From: UBA6898 sp964463135
GTDB taxonomy: Bacteria > Nitrospirota > Thermodesulfovibrionia > Thermodesulfovibrionales > UBA6898
Direction: 5' to 3'
Assembly (NCBI GenBank): GCA_964463135.1
Contig: CAYXBA010000003.1
Coordinates: 124,001-188,000 of the forward strand
Length of the DNA stretch: 64,000 bases
Part shown: positions 52,872 to 62,618 of the stretch, piece after piece
Position numbering within the stretch: position 1 is the first letter of the stretch
Layout: every line of letters starts with the position of its first letter
The notes under the pieces: model-generated
Seen by the model: the letters and a program-made list of their open reading frames with translations, nothing else
The model's database searches: none
Told to the model about the DNA's origin: nothing
Program-made: the position numbers and the translations under genes

Positions 52872-53567
52872 CTATTTTGTCCTGATCAGGATATTTTTAA
52901 CCGCATTATCAAAGCCCAACGCATCCAGTTCTCTCATGACTCTCCGATAGTCATAAACAACACGACAGATATCAACTTCCCCGCTCACCGTATCCAGAAG
53001 AGCATAGGATGCCTCGGGGATATAGTCTCTGGGCTGGCCGCAAGACCCCGGATTTATGATCGTCGTATTCCCCATTCTCCTGACCATCGGGTAATGGGTG
53101 TGCCCCAGAACCACAAAGTCAGCATCTATAGTATCAAATCGCTCAAAAAACCCATAGTCAGGATAAATGTATTCCTCAAGATGATCCCAAGGACTTCCGT
53201 GATATATCCTGAATACCTTGCCTTCTATTTCAATCTCCAAAAACTCAGGAAGGCCCGTCAGCCAGGCCATATTCTCACGGGATATTACTTTCAACGTATA
53301 ATCGAGCGCATAGGCCTTTCTTTTTTCCTCTGCGGCAGGCAATCGCCCGGTCACAAAGGCGTCATGATTCCCCTTAATGCACCAGTCAGCTTGCTCCCTC
53401 AGCATAGTACAAACTTCGTTCACATAGGGATAATAACCGACAGCATCGCCTGCAAAGATACGATACCTGACGTCATGCCTCTCAACATCCCTGAGGACCG
53501 CTTCAAGAGCAACGGAGTTTGCGTGAGCATCGGCAAGAAGTGCTATCTTCAATTCTGGCTTTTCCAC
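52872..53567 (-). CDS. Calcineurin-like metallophosphoesterase (YfcE-like)
   Basis: A 231-residue two-metal phosphoesterase with every core motif: LLADAHANSVAL (DxH), FAGDAVGYYPY (GD), IKGNHDAF (GNHD), a later HGSPWD and LGHTHYP (GHTH). The family cleaves phosphomono- or diesters, in some cases nucleotide or sugar phosphates. Starts at GTG 53567, inside the end of the epimerase gene (19-base overlap). Looks fully active; the substrate is unknown. Confidence 0.87.
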   Translation of the reverse strand: MEKPELKIALLADAHANSVALEAVLRDVERHDVRYRIFAGDAVGYYPYVNEVCTMLREQADWCIKGNHDAFVTGRLPAAEEKRKAYALDYTLKVISRENMAWLTGLPEFLEIEIEGKVFRIYHGSPWDHLEEYIYPDYGFFERFDTIDADFVVLGHTHYPMVRRMGNTTIINPGSCGQPRDYIPEASYALLDTVSGEVDICRVVYDYRRVMRELDALGFDNAVKNILIRTK

Positions 53568-54454
53568 CAGTCAAGGGTCTTTTTCAGGCCTACAGACAGA
53601 GGGGTTGCGGGTGTAAATTCCATGAATCTGTGGGACTTTTCTGCGGAATACAGTCCGGGAGCATGTTCTTTAGGGTCAGGTTGTTCGGAAAAAACTATTC
53701 TTGTCCCCGACTCCGGGACCTGTGCTACTACCAGTTCAGCAAGATCACGCATACTGATACTGCTGCCGGCGCAGAGATTGTAGAGACCGGTGCATGCTTT
53801 CGTGTACGAAAGCATGAATGCCTGCACGATATCATCGATATAGATAAAGTCCTGACAGCGCTTTCCGCTGCCATAGAGGGTTATCGTGCCTGAACTGAGC
53901 GCCTCCCGGCAGAAAATATTGATCACTGTCCGGCGTGTATATCCCGGGCCATAAGGAGAAGATATCCTGAGCATCGTGACAGGCATCTTTTCACTGTACA
54001 TCTCGCAGAGAAGCTCTCCCGTGTATTTCGAGAGAGCATAATAGTTATCAGGCAGCGGCGGCGACGTCTCACTGAGGGGAACGTCATGGTTCCGCCCGTA
54101 AACCGCGACAGAAGACGCATAAAAGACATGACAGTTTTTCTGTTGTAACGCCAGCTTGAGAATGTTATTCGTTGCTGCAATATTGGCGGCAAAAGAGGGT
54201 TCGGAGTCTTCCAGCCCGAACGATGGGGGAATTGAAGCCGCGATATGAAAGATGGCACGATATGACTTGCCTGCAGCAAAGGCAAAAAGATCTTCTTCAG
54301 AGGTGATATCGGTTTTGCTGATCCTTTCACCTGCCACCTCACCACCACGAAGGGACAGGCCGTCAACCGGGCAGTGTTCTGATCTCAGGCGCGTCATAAG
54401 TGCTGACCCGATAAAACCGGTGGCACCCGTTACCAGTATTCTCCCGCTGTTCAT
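53549..54454 (-). CDS. NAD-dependent sugar epimerase/dehydratase (extended SDR)
   Basis: The 301-residue protein has the NAD site GATGFIGSAL at residues 9-18, the catalytic S-Y-K set (FYASSVAVYG, NYYALSKYTGE) and a PYGPGYTRR segment. This is a nucleotide-sugar epimerase or dehydratase of the RmlB/GalE class; the exact sugar cannot be told. It ends 19 bases inside the phosphoesterase gene and lies 26 bases downstream of a DegT aminotransferase. Confidence 0.85.
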   Translation of the reverse strand: MNSGRILVTGATGFIGSALMTRLRSEHCPVDGLSLRGGEVAGERISKTDITSEEDLFAFAAGKSYRAIFHIAASIPPSFGLEDSEPSFAANIAATNNILKLALQQKNCHVFYASSVAVYGRNHDVPLSETSPPLPDNYYALSKYTGELLCEMYSEKMPVTMLRISSPYGPGYTRRTVINIFCREALSSGTITLYGSGKRCQDFIYIDDIVQAFMLSYTKACTGLYNLCAGSSISMRDLAELVVAQVPESGTRIVFSEQPDPKEHAPGLYSAEKSHRFMEFTPATPLSVGLKKTLDWWKSQN

Positions 54455-54479
54455 GGGGAAATCATGTAGCGCGGCACAC

Positions 54480-55607
54480 TCACAAATTCAGGCTCTCTTT
54501 CAGGCAGCGCACGACAAATCCCTGTTCTTCCGGGAGAAGCAGCGGGTAGATGGGAAGGAGCATACTGCATTTTGTCATCCTCTCAGTCTCGGGAAGCCGG
54601 GCCTGCACTGCGCTGTAACATTGTTCCGTATGGATCGCCATGATCCCCCTTCTCGTAGACACGCCTTTTTCAAGAATACGCTGCATCAGCGCATCGCGCG
54701 AAACCGGTGACGAGTGGCGGACCTCGATCCAGTAGGATTGGTAGTTATGGAACGCATAGTCCGGGATCTCAGGTATCTTCAGATTCGGAATAGTTCCGAG
54801 GTACTCATTATAAAAGACTGCCTGTTCCCTGCGTGTCTCAACGATAAACGGGAGTTTCTTCATCTGCTCAATACCGATCGCAGCCTGTATATCGGTCATG
54901 CGGTAGTTATAGCCGATCTCAGGATACTGTTCAATGATCACTCTATCTGCCTGATGGCGCTCCATATCAGATACAGACATGCCGTGATGGCGGAATCTCC
55001 TGAGCTTCGCAGCCATGTCCGCATCATCGGTCGTGATCATACCCCCCTCGCCGGTCGTGATGATCTTCCGCGGATGAAAACTGAAGCAGGCGGTATTGGC
55101 ATGTCCGCCGATCCTTTTCCCCTTATACGCAGAGCCTATGGCGCAGGCAGCATCCTCGATCAGAAGCAGTCCGTGCTTATCCGTTACTGTCTTGATCGCA
55201 TCCAGGTCAGCCGGCAGACCCATCTGGTGGACCGGCATAACGGCTTTTGTTCTTTTCGAGATGGCACTTTCCAACCGGCATGGGTCCATATTGCACGTTG
55301 CAGGGTCAATATCCACAAAGACCGGTTTTGCTCCGCAGTGTACAACTGCATTGGCCGTAGCTATAAAGGAGAGTGAAGGCACGATCACTTCATCGCCGGG
55401 ACCGATTCCCGAGACCGCGAGGGCCGCATGAAGGGCGGTTGTGCAGGATGTCGTTGCGACTGCATGCTTCGCACCGACGTATTCGGCAAAGCGGTCTTCA
55501 AACTCCCTGACCAGCGGGCCTTGCGTCACCCACCCTGAGCGGATCGCTCTGACTGCAGCCTCTTCCTCTTCAGGACCGAGAAACGGTATGGCAATAGGGA
55601 TGTTCAC
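54480..55607 (-). CDS. DegT/DnrJ/EryC1 sugar aminotransferase
   Basis: A 375-residue PLP enzyme of the sugar aminotransferase family. The N-terminal GWVTQGPLVREFEDRFA, the catalytic lysine in FSFHPRKIITTGEGGM (about residue 184), and EIGYNYRMTDIQAAIG are standard. It transfers an amino group to a keto-sugar on a nucleotide. Starts at GTG 55607, overlapping the epimerase at 55604 by four bases (GTGA). With that epimerase it likely makes an amino sugar for envelope glycans. Confidence 0.88.
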   Translation of the reverse strand: MNIPIAIPFLGPEEEEAAVRAIRSGWVTQGPLVREFEDRFAEYVGAKHAVATTSCTTALHAALAVSGIGPGDEVIVPSLSFIATANAVVHCGAKPVFVDIDPATCNMDPCRLESAISKRTKAVMPVHQMGLPADLDAIKTVTDKHGLLLIEDAACAIGSAYKGKRIGGHANTACFSFHPRKIITTGEGGMITTDDADMAAKLRRFRHHGMSVSDMERHQADRVIIEQYPEIGYNYRMTDIQAAIGIEQMKKLPFIVETRREQAVFYNEYLGTIPNLKIPEIPDYAFHNYQSYWIEVRHSSPVSRDALMQRILEKGVSTRRGIMAIHTEQCYSAVQARLPETERMTKCSMLLPIYPLLLPEEQGFVVRCLKESLNL

Positions 55608-56611
55608 TTCTTCGTCTCCCAGTTGAAGACCACATCCTCGCTCATCAGCCTGCCGAGGTCATATCCCTGGGATGTAAACCACTGCATGAACCTGTCCAAC
55701 CCCTCGTCGATGCCGATGGCTGCCGTAAAATCAAAAAGTCTCTTCGCCTTTTCAACTCCTGCAAAATGCCTCCGCACATCACCGGGCCGGGCTTTTTCGA
55801 TGATCGGCTGAATATGACCCTTGCCGAGCTTCTGGTATATCTTTTCGGCAATCACACGTATGGTTACCTCCTCACCGCGGGCAATGTTGACGGTCTGGCC
55901 GATCATCTCGTCGCAGGCTGAAGCCAGCACTATGCCCCTGACCGTATCCGTAACATAGGTAAAATCCCTTGTCTGTGCTCCATCGCCAAAGATGACCGGC
56001 GGTTGGCCATTGAGCGCCCTGAGCATAAATTTCGGGATCACTTCGCCGTGGGCACCTTCATAATGTTCTCGCGGGCCGTAGGTATTAAAGGGTATCACCA
56101 CCATGGTCTGCATGCCGTAGGTACGGTGGTATGCCAGTGCATATTGCTGCCCCGCAAGCTTACTCGCTCCATACACCGTAGTCGGCTCCGTAGGGTGGGT
56201 CTCGTCCATCGGCGCCCGGAGCGCCGTACCATATACCTCGGATGAAGAGACGTATACGAATCTCTCCACATTATTTTCATGGGATGCCATACAGAGGTTA
56301 AGCGTTCCTGTTGCATTGACCTCATGATTGATCTCCGGATCGTGGATCGAAACGCGGAGACACTGCACCGCAAGATGATAGATAACATCGACGCCCCTCG
56401 TGACGCTTCGCACCAGTCCCTTGTCCCTGATGTCGCCGTTTATGATCTCTACCCTGGCATTCCCCCCATGGTGAGCCACATTTTCTTTTTTGCCGGAGGA
56501 AAAGTTGTCGAGTACTACCACGTGGTTGGTCTTTGCCAGCTCATCAACAAGATTGCTGCCGATAAATCCGGCGCCTCCCGTCACAAGGACTTTCCTGTTC
56601 TCTATCTTCAT
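55604..56611 (-). CDS. NDP-sugar epimerase/dehydratase (extended SDR)
   Basis: This 335-residue protein has GGAGFIGSNLVDEL at residues 12-25, a VSSSEVYGTAL motif and catalytic TTVYGASKLAG (YxxxK), then PFNTYGPREHYEGAHGEVIPKF and GDGAQTRDFTYVTDTV. The wording is close to UDP-glucose 4-epimerase or UDP-GlcNAc 4-epimerase and dTDP-glucose dehydratase relatives. It overlaps the aminotransferase by four bases, so the two act on one sugar, probably dehydration or epimerisation, then amination. Confidence 0.86.
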   Translation of the reverse strand: MKIENRKVLVTGGAGFIGSNLVDELAKTNHVVVLDNFSSGKKENVAHHGGNARVEIINGDIRDKGLVRSVTRGVDVIYHLAVQCLRVSIHDPEINHEVNATGTLNLCMASHENNVERFVYVSSSEVYGTALRAPMDETHPTEPTTVYGASKLAGQQYALAYHRTYGMQTMVVIPFNTYGPREHYEGAHGEVIPKFMLRALNGQPPVIFGDGAQTRDFTYVTDTVRGIVLASACDEMIGQTVNIARGEEVTIRVIAEKIYQKLGKGHIQPIIEKARPGDVRRHFAGVEKAKRLFDFTAAIGIDEGLDRFMQWFTSQGYDLGRLMSEDVVFNWETKK

Positions 56612-56644
56612 GCTGACACTTTCGTCATGGACCGGGCAGACATG

Positions 56645-57751
56645 TTATGCTGAATAAAAATCCCGGATGGCAGCCGCAATATAGTCCTGATCATCCCGAC
56701 TGAGCTCAGGATACATGGGCAGGGACAGGATCTCTTCGCAGACCTGTTCTACGGCAGGGATATCCCCCCTCGTGTACCCAAGATAGGCCATGGCCTTCTG
56801 GAGATGAACCGGATTACGGTAATGAATTCCGGTGCCGATGCCTCTGGCTGTCAGGTGCTCCAGCAGCCGGTCCCGCTCCCTGCTCCTGATCACAAAAAGA
56901 TGATACACATGCCGCCGTCCCTCTGCCTCCGCCGGAAGTCCGACAGGAAGATCTCTCAGAAGCGCGCGGTATGCATCAGCCAGGTCACGCCGCCTCTGGT
57001 TATAGTGATCAAGGAGCTGCAATTTGATCCTGAGGATGGCAGCCTGGATCTCATCAAGCCTGCCATTGTACCCAACGACCGCGTGCTCATACTTGGATGA
57101 ATGACCATGGTTCCTGTAGAGCTTCACCTTGTCAGCGATCTCATCATTGTCGGTGGTAACGATCCCGCCCTCACCATAACCGCCGAGGTTCTTGGTAAAG
57201 TAGAAGCTGAAACAGCCGGCGGCACCCAGGGAGCCGCTCTTTTTCCCCTGATAAAGCGCACCATGGGCCTGACATGCGTCCTCTATGACTGCAATGCCGC
57301 GACTGGCAGCGAGTTGTGTGATCGGGTCCATGTCAGCGCATTGACCATACATATGGATCGGTATCATGGCCTTTGTCTTTGCGGTGATCTTTTTTTCTAT
57401 TGACTGGGGATCGATAGTGAAAGTGACCGGGTCTATGTCTGCGAACACCGGTTTTGCACCGATGCATGCTATGGCCTCTGCAGTGGCAAAAAAAGTATGG
57501 GGAGAGGTGATCACCTCATCTCCTTCAGACACGCCGGCAGCAAGCAGGGCGAACTGAAGGGCTTCAGTACCAGAGGCCACCCCGATCGCATGTTTCGTCC
57601 CGCAGAATGCGGCAAATTCCTTTTCCAGGGCCTGGCAGTTCGGTCCGATATTGAGATTCATGCCGGTAAGCACGTCTTCTATTGCCCTCAAGACTTCCTT
57701 TTTTATCGGCGCAAAGCCTGCCTTCAGATCAACAAAGGGAATATTCTTCAC
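56645..57751 (-). CDS. DegT-family sugar aminotransferase (WbpE-like)
   Basis: A 368-residue PLP aminotransferase: IPFVDLKAGFAPIKKEV, FCGTKHAIGVASGTEALQFA, catalytic lysine in SFYFTKNLGGYGEGG (about residue 186), and GRLDEIQAAILRIKL. The YFTKNLG form is typical of the WbpE/FdtB branch that aminates 3-keto sugars. Starts at GTG 57751 overlapping the acyltransferase stop, and follows an oxidoreductase and acyltransferase gene, so the trio matches WbpB-WbpD-WbpE of diacetamido-uronate synthesis (inferred, specificity unproven). Confidence 0.86.
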   Translation of the reverse strand: MKNIPFVDLKAGFAPIKKEVLRAIEDVLTGMNLNIGPNCQALEKEFAAFCGTKHAIGVASGTEALQFALLAAGVSEGDEVITSPHTFFATAEAIACIGAKPVFADIDPVTFTIDPQSIEKKITAKTKAMIPIHMYGQCADMDPITQLAASRGIAVIEDACQAHGALYQGKKSGSLGAAGCFSFYFTKNLGGYGEGGIVTTDNDEIADKVKLYRNHGHSSKYEHAVVGYNGRLDEIQAAILRIKLQLLDHYNQRRRDLADAYRALLRDLPVGLPAEAEGRRHVYHLFVIRSRERDRLLEHLTARGIGTGIHYRNPVHLQKAMAYLGYTRGDIPAVEQVCEEILSLPMYPELSRDDQDYIAAAIRDFYSA

Positions 57752-58404
57752 TGTCCCATCTCCTCATACGGCGGCCATGCATAAGGCCTTTCATAGAAGC
57801 CCTTCGGGCAAGCCAGTTCGGTTATTTTCTTTATAACCTTTGCCGGATTGCCGGCTGCAACGCTGTCAGGCGGGACATCCTTCACTACCACGGAACCTGC
57901 TCCGACAAGACTGTTCCGTCCGATCCTCACGCCGGGCAGTATGGTGCAGTGTGCGCCGATCCTCACATAGTCCTCTACAATGGCTCCGCCTTTGCATTCC
58001 TTATACCGGGGACAGCCCATGGGGTGAGGGTCATCGGTGAATACCACATTGGGCCCGACAAAGACATGCCTGCCTATTGATACCATCTCCATAAAACAAT
58101 TGCTGTGTATCCGGCTGAAATCCCCTATCCGGTTGCCGAATTCAAGGACCGAATTGGTCCCTATGCTGACATTATTACCGATGATGTTATCTTCCCTGAT
58201 AGATACTCCCTGCCCTGTCTGAAAAAAGTCACCCATAGTACTCCCGGCATAGAGTGTGCTGAAGGGCCTGATATGGCTGTTCCTGCCTATCGTCAGCAGT
58301 AACTCTCCCTCATGAACCCCGCGGGGGGCTTTCCCAAGGATCGAGGGAGGGTCAATTACGGAATCACTGCCGATCACCACATTGGATGCAATAGAATTAT
58401 TCAT
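57748..58404 (-). CDS. Left-handed beta-helix acyltransferase (WbpD-like)
   Basis: A 218-residue hexapeptide-repeat protein (repeats such as IGRNSHIRPF, IGNNVSIGTNSVLEF, IGRHVFVGPNVVF, IGAHCTILPGVRIG, LVGAGSVVVKDVPPDSVAAGNP). DDPHPMGCPRY is the usual catalytic-histidine loop of sugar N-acyltransferases. These acetylate an amino sugar as a trimer. It overlaps both neighbours by four bases: ATGA with the oxidoreductase, GTGA with the aminotransferase. Confidence 0.87.
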   Translation of the reverse strand: MNNSIASNVVIGSDSVIDPPSILGKAPRGVHEGELLLTIGRNSHIRPFSTLYAGSTMGDFFQTGQGVSIREDNIIGNNVSIGTNSVLEFGNRIGDFSRIHSNCFMEMVSIGRHVFVGPNVVFTDDPHPMGCPRYKECKGGAIVEDYVRIGAHCTILPGVRIGRNSLVGAGSVVVKDVPPDSVAAGNPAKVIKKITELACPKGFYERPYAWPPYEEMGQ

Positions 58405-59417
58405 AAAGCTACTTTGGCCCCACCCTTTTTTAGGGATTTTTGGGCAGCATTAAGAATGCGGACAACGCGCAGGCCGGCCTCTCCTCCGGTCAGGGGAGTC
58501 TTTCCGTTCCTTATGCAGTCTGCAAAATGCTCAACCTCGACGCTCAGGGCTTCCCTGCTGCCGATCGCAGGGGCATGCATATCGCCGATCCGGTACTGCA
58601 CCAAACTTTGGTGCACAGTCTTTTCATTCGCCTTTGACAAGGATATGCCTTTGTCGTAGATCTTCACTTTATCCGCGGGGTCAAGGTCATCAAAGACAAC
58701 CATCTTACTGCTTCCGCCGATAATGACCTTGCGTATCTTGACCGGTGACATCCAGTTCACATGAAAATGCGCAATGAGATCGCTCCTGAATTTGAGCGTC
58801 AGATATGCCACATCTTCAAGGCCGCCGGGAGTATGAGCAGCTCCTGTAGCAACAACGCTGACCGGTTCTTCTGCAACAAGATAGTCCATGATCGAAAGAT
58901 CATGGGGTGCAAGGTCCCATACAACGTTCACATCGTGCTGAAAAAGCCCGAGATTCACCCGCACGGAATCGAAATAATAGATATCCCCCAGCTCGCCCGC
59001 ATCGATCCGCCGTTTGATATCACGCACCGCGCCCGTATAGATGAACGTATGGTCAACGAGCAGGACCCGTGCCTTTTTGCGGGCAAGTTCAACGAGTCGT
59101 TCAGCCTCCTTCACGGTAGCGGTAAAGGGCTTTTCGACCAGAACATGTTTTTCTGCCTCAAGTGCCTCCCTGACAAGCCGGTAATGGGATGAAACAGGCG
59201 TTGCAATCGCCACTGCATTCAGGGACCGGTCTTTCAACAAATCGTGATAGTCTGTTGTGACCGCAGCGTGCGGATATCTGAGTTTCAGGCGCTCAGCCTT
59301 TTCTCTGTTAAGGTCACATATATGGGTCAAGGCAGTATGCTGGTTCTCACTAAAATTTCTGATCAGGTTCGGGCCCCAGTACCCGCAGCCAATAACACCT
59401 ACCGTGATATCTTTCAT
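58401..59417 (-). CDS. Gfo/Idh/MocA oxidoreductase (WbpB-like)
   Basis: A 338-residue NAD(P) enzyme: VGVIGCGYWGPNLIRN at residues about 6-21, AIATPVSSHY, the catalytic-lysine motif HVLVEKPFT, and an HDLSIMDYL segment. It oxidises a sugar hydroxyl, probably C3 of a UDP-sugar, so that the DegT partner can aminate it. First gene of the WbpB/D/E-like trio, with ATG 59417. The 148 bases upstream contain no clear gene. Confidence 0.87.
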   Translation of the reverse strand: MKDITVGVIGCGYWGPNLIRNFSENQHTALTHICDLNREKAERLKLRYPHAAVTTDYHDLLKDRSLNAVAIATPVSSHYRLVREALEAEKHVLVEKPFTATVKEAERLVELARKKARVLLVDHTFIYTGAVRDIKRRIDAGELGDIYYFDSVRVNLGLFQHDVNVVWDLAPHDLSIMDYLVAEEPVSVVATGAAHTPGGLEDVAYLTLKFRSDLIAHFHVNWMSPVKIRKVIIGGSSKMVVFDDLDPADKVKIYDKGISLSKANEKTVHQSLVQYRIGDMHAPAIGSREALSVEVEHFADCIRNGKTPLTGGEAGLRVVRILNAAQKSLKKGGAKVAL

Positions 59418-59565
59418 TGCCTTGTCGTTGTGTTGAACATATTTATCCCTTTGGATTCAAACAAGATATTTTAGATTTTACTATTAGACCGCAGACTTAG
59501 GCAAATTTCGGCCGGCAGAACAGATTGACAAGAAATGCAAGAAGTTAAGGACAGCGCAGCGCTCT

Positions 59566-60894
59566 TTACGATTTCTTGTGACAATATTCGCAGAGCTTCA
59601 TGGGTGAATTGGCCGGATACCTGAAAAGCCTGATCGAATCAGAGCTATGGGGAGTATGGCAGGAAACGCAGGAAAAACGTATCAGCTTATTATTTATCCG
59701 GACCCGCTTCTTTTTCTTGAGCGGGTGTCCTGCCTTGGATATCCCGGCAATCGCATGAGGTGTGGTCTTTACGTGGGGATGGCAGGTAAGACAGAGCGTA
59801 TTGACCGGCTTGAGCAGAAGAGATTTTCTCTTTGCGGTATGCGGTACATGGCAGGAACTGCACATGCCCCCGGCAACAGGAGGGTGCATATTTGCCTTTT
59901 CAAATCCTGCCTTGTCATGACAATTGAAGCAGAGGCCCGGCCGCTCGGTCATCAGAAGCTTTTCGATGTCAGACTGATGAGGCAGATGGCAGCTGGTACA
60001 CATGCCCGCGGCTATCGGAGCATGAACATACTTCTCTCCGCTAATATTCTTTTTTTCATGGCAGATAAAACATAAGTCGGGTCCGGCCGCGACAAGGAGC
60101 TTCTGCTCTTTGGAGGCGTGCGGTGCATGACAGGAGGTGCACATGCCGCCCATGACCGGAGGATGGACATTCTTTTTGCCTGAGACAATGCCTTTATCAT
60201 GGCAATTGAGACAAAGGTCAGGGACTGCGGCAGTAAGCAGTTTATCGTTGGCACTGCTGTGCGGATAATGACAGGAAAGGCACATGCCGCCCGCAACAGG
60301 AGGATGCACGGACTTGTTCTCAAATTTCGTCTTGTCGTGGCAGGTCATGCAGAGATCAGGCGCTTCAGCCACAAGGAGCTTCGCTTTATCAGAACTGTGA
60401 GGATTGTGACAATTCGTGCACATACCGCCCATGACCGGGGAATGGATCGACTTGCCGCTGAACTTTGTCTTGTCATGGCAGTTGAAACAGAGGCCAGGCT
60501 GGTCTGAGGAGAGCAGTTTCTGCGTATCAGTAGAATGAGGATTATGGCATGAGGTACAACCCATAGAAAGAGCCGCATGAACAGTTTTCTTTGTGAACAT
60601 GCCCTTGTCATGACAGCCATAGCAAAGCTCTGGCTGATTTGAAGAGAGCCCTTTTCCTATTTTCCCGGTCACTTTATGGGGCATCTCCGCGGCATTCAGG
60701 CTGGTATGACAACCCGTGCATCCCATGGAAACAGCGGCATGCACTGTTTTCTTGGCCGAAAGATCGGGATGGCACATGCTGCAATCAACAGTCTCTGCGG
60801 ATGCTCTTTCGATGCCAAAACAGAACAACACTAAAAACGCTGCAAAACCAAAGCATATATATTTATATATGTTATTTGGGCTGAAGTTGGTCAT
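59566..60894 (-). CDS. 17-haem doubled-CXXCH cytochrome
   Basis: A 442-residue exported cytochrome, read from ATG 60894 (a TTG at 60930 is the alternative). It has 17 CXXCH motifs: CSMCH and CTGCH, then repeated two-haem units such as LCFNCHDKTKFSGKSIH and GGMCTNCHNPHSSDKAKLL, ending CVSCHTPHSSDSIRLFRY and CEYCHKKS. It is the long version of the 11-haem protein at 43276, with three more units of about 35 residues. The regular unit should stack haems in a line. It lies among glycan genes instead of the main cytochrome operon. Confidence 0.88.
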   Translation of the reverse strand: MTNFSPNNIYKYICFGFAAFLVLFCFGIERASAETVDCSMCHPDLSAKKTVHAAVSMGCTGCHTSLNAAEMPHKVTGKIGKGLSSNQPELCYGCHDKGMFTKKTVHAALSMGCTSCHNPHSTDTQKLLSSDQPGLCFNCHDKTKFSGKSIHSPVMGGMCTNCHNPHSSDKAKLLVAEAPDLCMTCHDKTKFENKSVHPPVAGGMCLSCHYPHSSANDKLLTAAVPDLCLNCHDKGIVSGKKNVHPPVMGGMCTSCHAPHASKEQKLLVAAGPDLCFICHEKKNISGEKYVHAPIAAGMCTSCHLPHQSDIEKLLMTERPGLCFNCHDKAGFEKANMHPPVAGGMCSSCHVPHTAKRKSLLLKPVNTLCLTCHPHVKTTPHAIAGISKAGHPLKKKKRVRINNKLIRFSCVSCHTPHSSDSIRLFRYPANSPMKLCEYCHKKS

Positions 60895-61040
60895 ATTGAT
60901 AATGCTACCTAATAGGTCTGAATTTTTCAACGCATTTCGCCCTCAACTCATCCTTCCTCCCCGCTCTGCCGCTTTATTTCGTCAGCTCTTCCGGGGCAAA
61001 TTACGTTTCCGGCATACCTTATTTTCGAGACAGCGATATA

Positions 61041-62618
61041 TCAGAGAAGGATTTCGGGGTCAGTGAAACTGAAGATATCTCTTCTGGTCTTTTCCTTGAG
61101 CGCGGCATCAAAGAAATCTATGGGATTGTATCGGTCAGTAAGGATTATGGCCCGTTTTTCCGACGGGAATTCAACCTTCCGTGCAAAATATTTTTTCACC
61201 CGTTGAGATACCATGGGGTGAATCGCGAACGCATTAACTCTCTCAGGTGATATATTGTCAAAAGGAAAGTCATGCGCAAGGATAGCAATATTGCCGACCT
61301 CTTCACCTTCTTCCGGGGAAAACAACGGATACGCATCTACCTGAGCGAAAACGCTTTGAAGCGTTCTAACGACCGACGCCGTCATATAGTTATTTTTCCC
61401 AAGGCTGCCTATAAGGTTGACAGCGAGGATGCCTTTGTTGGTAAGATGTCTTTTCAGCGCTTCAACAGCTTCTCTGCTCAGCATATGAGCAGGGGTGGTG
61501 TCCCCATTAAAGACATCAAGGATCACATAATCATACGATTTCCTCGCATGTTCGAGAAAATATCGTGCATCCTGGACATGGATATCTCCTGAAACGTCAA
61601 AATTAAAAAAAGTCCGGGCGGTATGCACGACATCAGGATTAATCTCCACAACATCCGTGCGGACACCATTCCTTTCATACCACACCGGTACTATACCGGC
61701 ACCGAGACCGACAACAAGGCAGCTTTTCCCCTCCGGATTCATGAGATAAGGGAGCATTTCCAGATAATAGGCAAATGCATAAACAGATTCATTATTGCTG
61801 AGATCAATTCCCCCCTGTATCTGGCCGTCCAGCATAAGCTCCCGCGTATGCATGGTGCCAAATGAATAATCAACAACCTTTATAGTCCCATAATAGGTCT
61901 CTTTGCGAAGCACCTCCTTGACGACCGTGCCATCCTGCGTGACCTTGGATATAAGCGGTTCGCTGTATTGCAGGGCTACGACGAGGAGAATTATGAATAT
62001 CAGCAGTAAGGGAAATTTCTTTCGAAAGAAGACAAAGTATACGCACGAAATCAGAACAAGCATCAGCCCTGCAGCCAGAAATATTGTATAGACATCAAAA
62101 AATGCGATCAGTACATATCCGGCAACAATAGTGCCGAGGAAACTGCCGATCGTTGAGATCGCATAAAATATTCCTACTATGCGGCCGATATTCCGAACCT
62201 CTCTGGCAGCAAGCTTCACCACATAAGGAGATATGCAGCCCAGAAGCAGCAGAGAGGGGCCAAAGAGCACGGCAGAACTGAGAAATGATCCCATACGCAG
62301 ATCATAGGACAGAAAGGTCATAAGGACCGGCTTCCGCAGAAGGGGTATTGCCATGACCAGAAGACCTGCGATAAAAACAATGGCGTACAGATAATCTGGC
62401 GAACTTTTCCTGTCTGAGAGAATACCGCCAAGTGCATAACCAATAGAAAGTGCTACAAGCGTAACAGTGATAAGTCCTGTCCAGACAAACAGACTGACGC
62501 CGAAAAAAGGGCCGATAACCCTCGATCCCATAACTTCGATGACCATGACCAAAGCGCCGCATATAGCGGCAGTGGCCCCGAGATATAACGTAAAGGATAC
62601 TGAGTTGTCTTTGTTCAC
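61041..62618 (-). CDS. Membrane protein with spermidine-synthase-like domain
   Basis: A 525-residue fusion. The first 215 residues form about seven to eight membrane helices (GALVMVIEVMGSRVIGPFFG, GCISPYVVKLA), like the MFS-type half of SpeE fusions. The rest is a class I methyltransferase-like fold resembling spermidine synthase: ELMLDGQIQGG, CLVVGLGAGIVP, TDVVEINPDVV, VQDARYFLEHARKSYDYVILDVFNG. The DVFNGD segment lacks the usual DxxDP form, so aminopropyl transfer is unsure. Starts at GTG 62618, overlapping the DUF2304 gene by four bases. Confidence 0.82.
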   Translation of the reverse strand: MNKDNSVSFTLYLGATAAICGALVMVIEVMGSRVIGPFFGVSLFVWTGLITVTLVALSIGYALGGILSDRKSSPDYLYAIVFIAGLLVMAIPLLRKPVLMTFLSYDLRMGSFLSSAVLFGPSLLLLGCISPYVVKLAAREVRNIGRIVGIFYAISTIGSFLGTIVAGYVLIAFFDVYTIFLAAGLMLVLISCVYFVFFRKKFPLLLIFIILLVVALQYSEPLISKVTQDGTVVKEVLRKETYYGTIKVVDYSFGTMHTRELMLDGQIQGGIDLSNNESVYAFAYYLEMLPYLMNPEGKSCLVVGLGAGIVPVWYERNGVRTDVVEINPDVVHTARTFFNFDVSGDIHVQDARYFLEHARKSYDYVILDVFNGDTTPAHMLSREAVEALKRHLTNKGILAVNLIGSLGKNNYMTASVVRTLQSVFAQVDAYPLFSPEEGEEVGNIAILAHDFPFDNISPERVNAFAIHPMVSQRVKKYFARKVEFPSEKRAIILTDRYNPIDFFDAALKEKTRRDIFSFTDPEILL

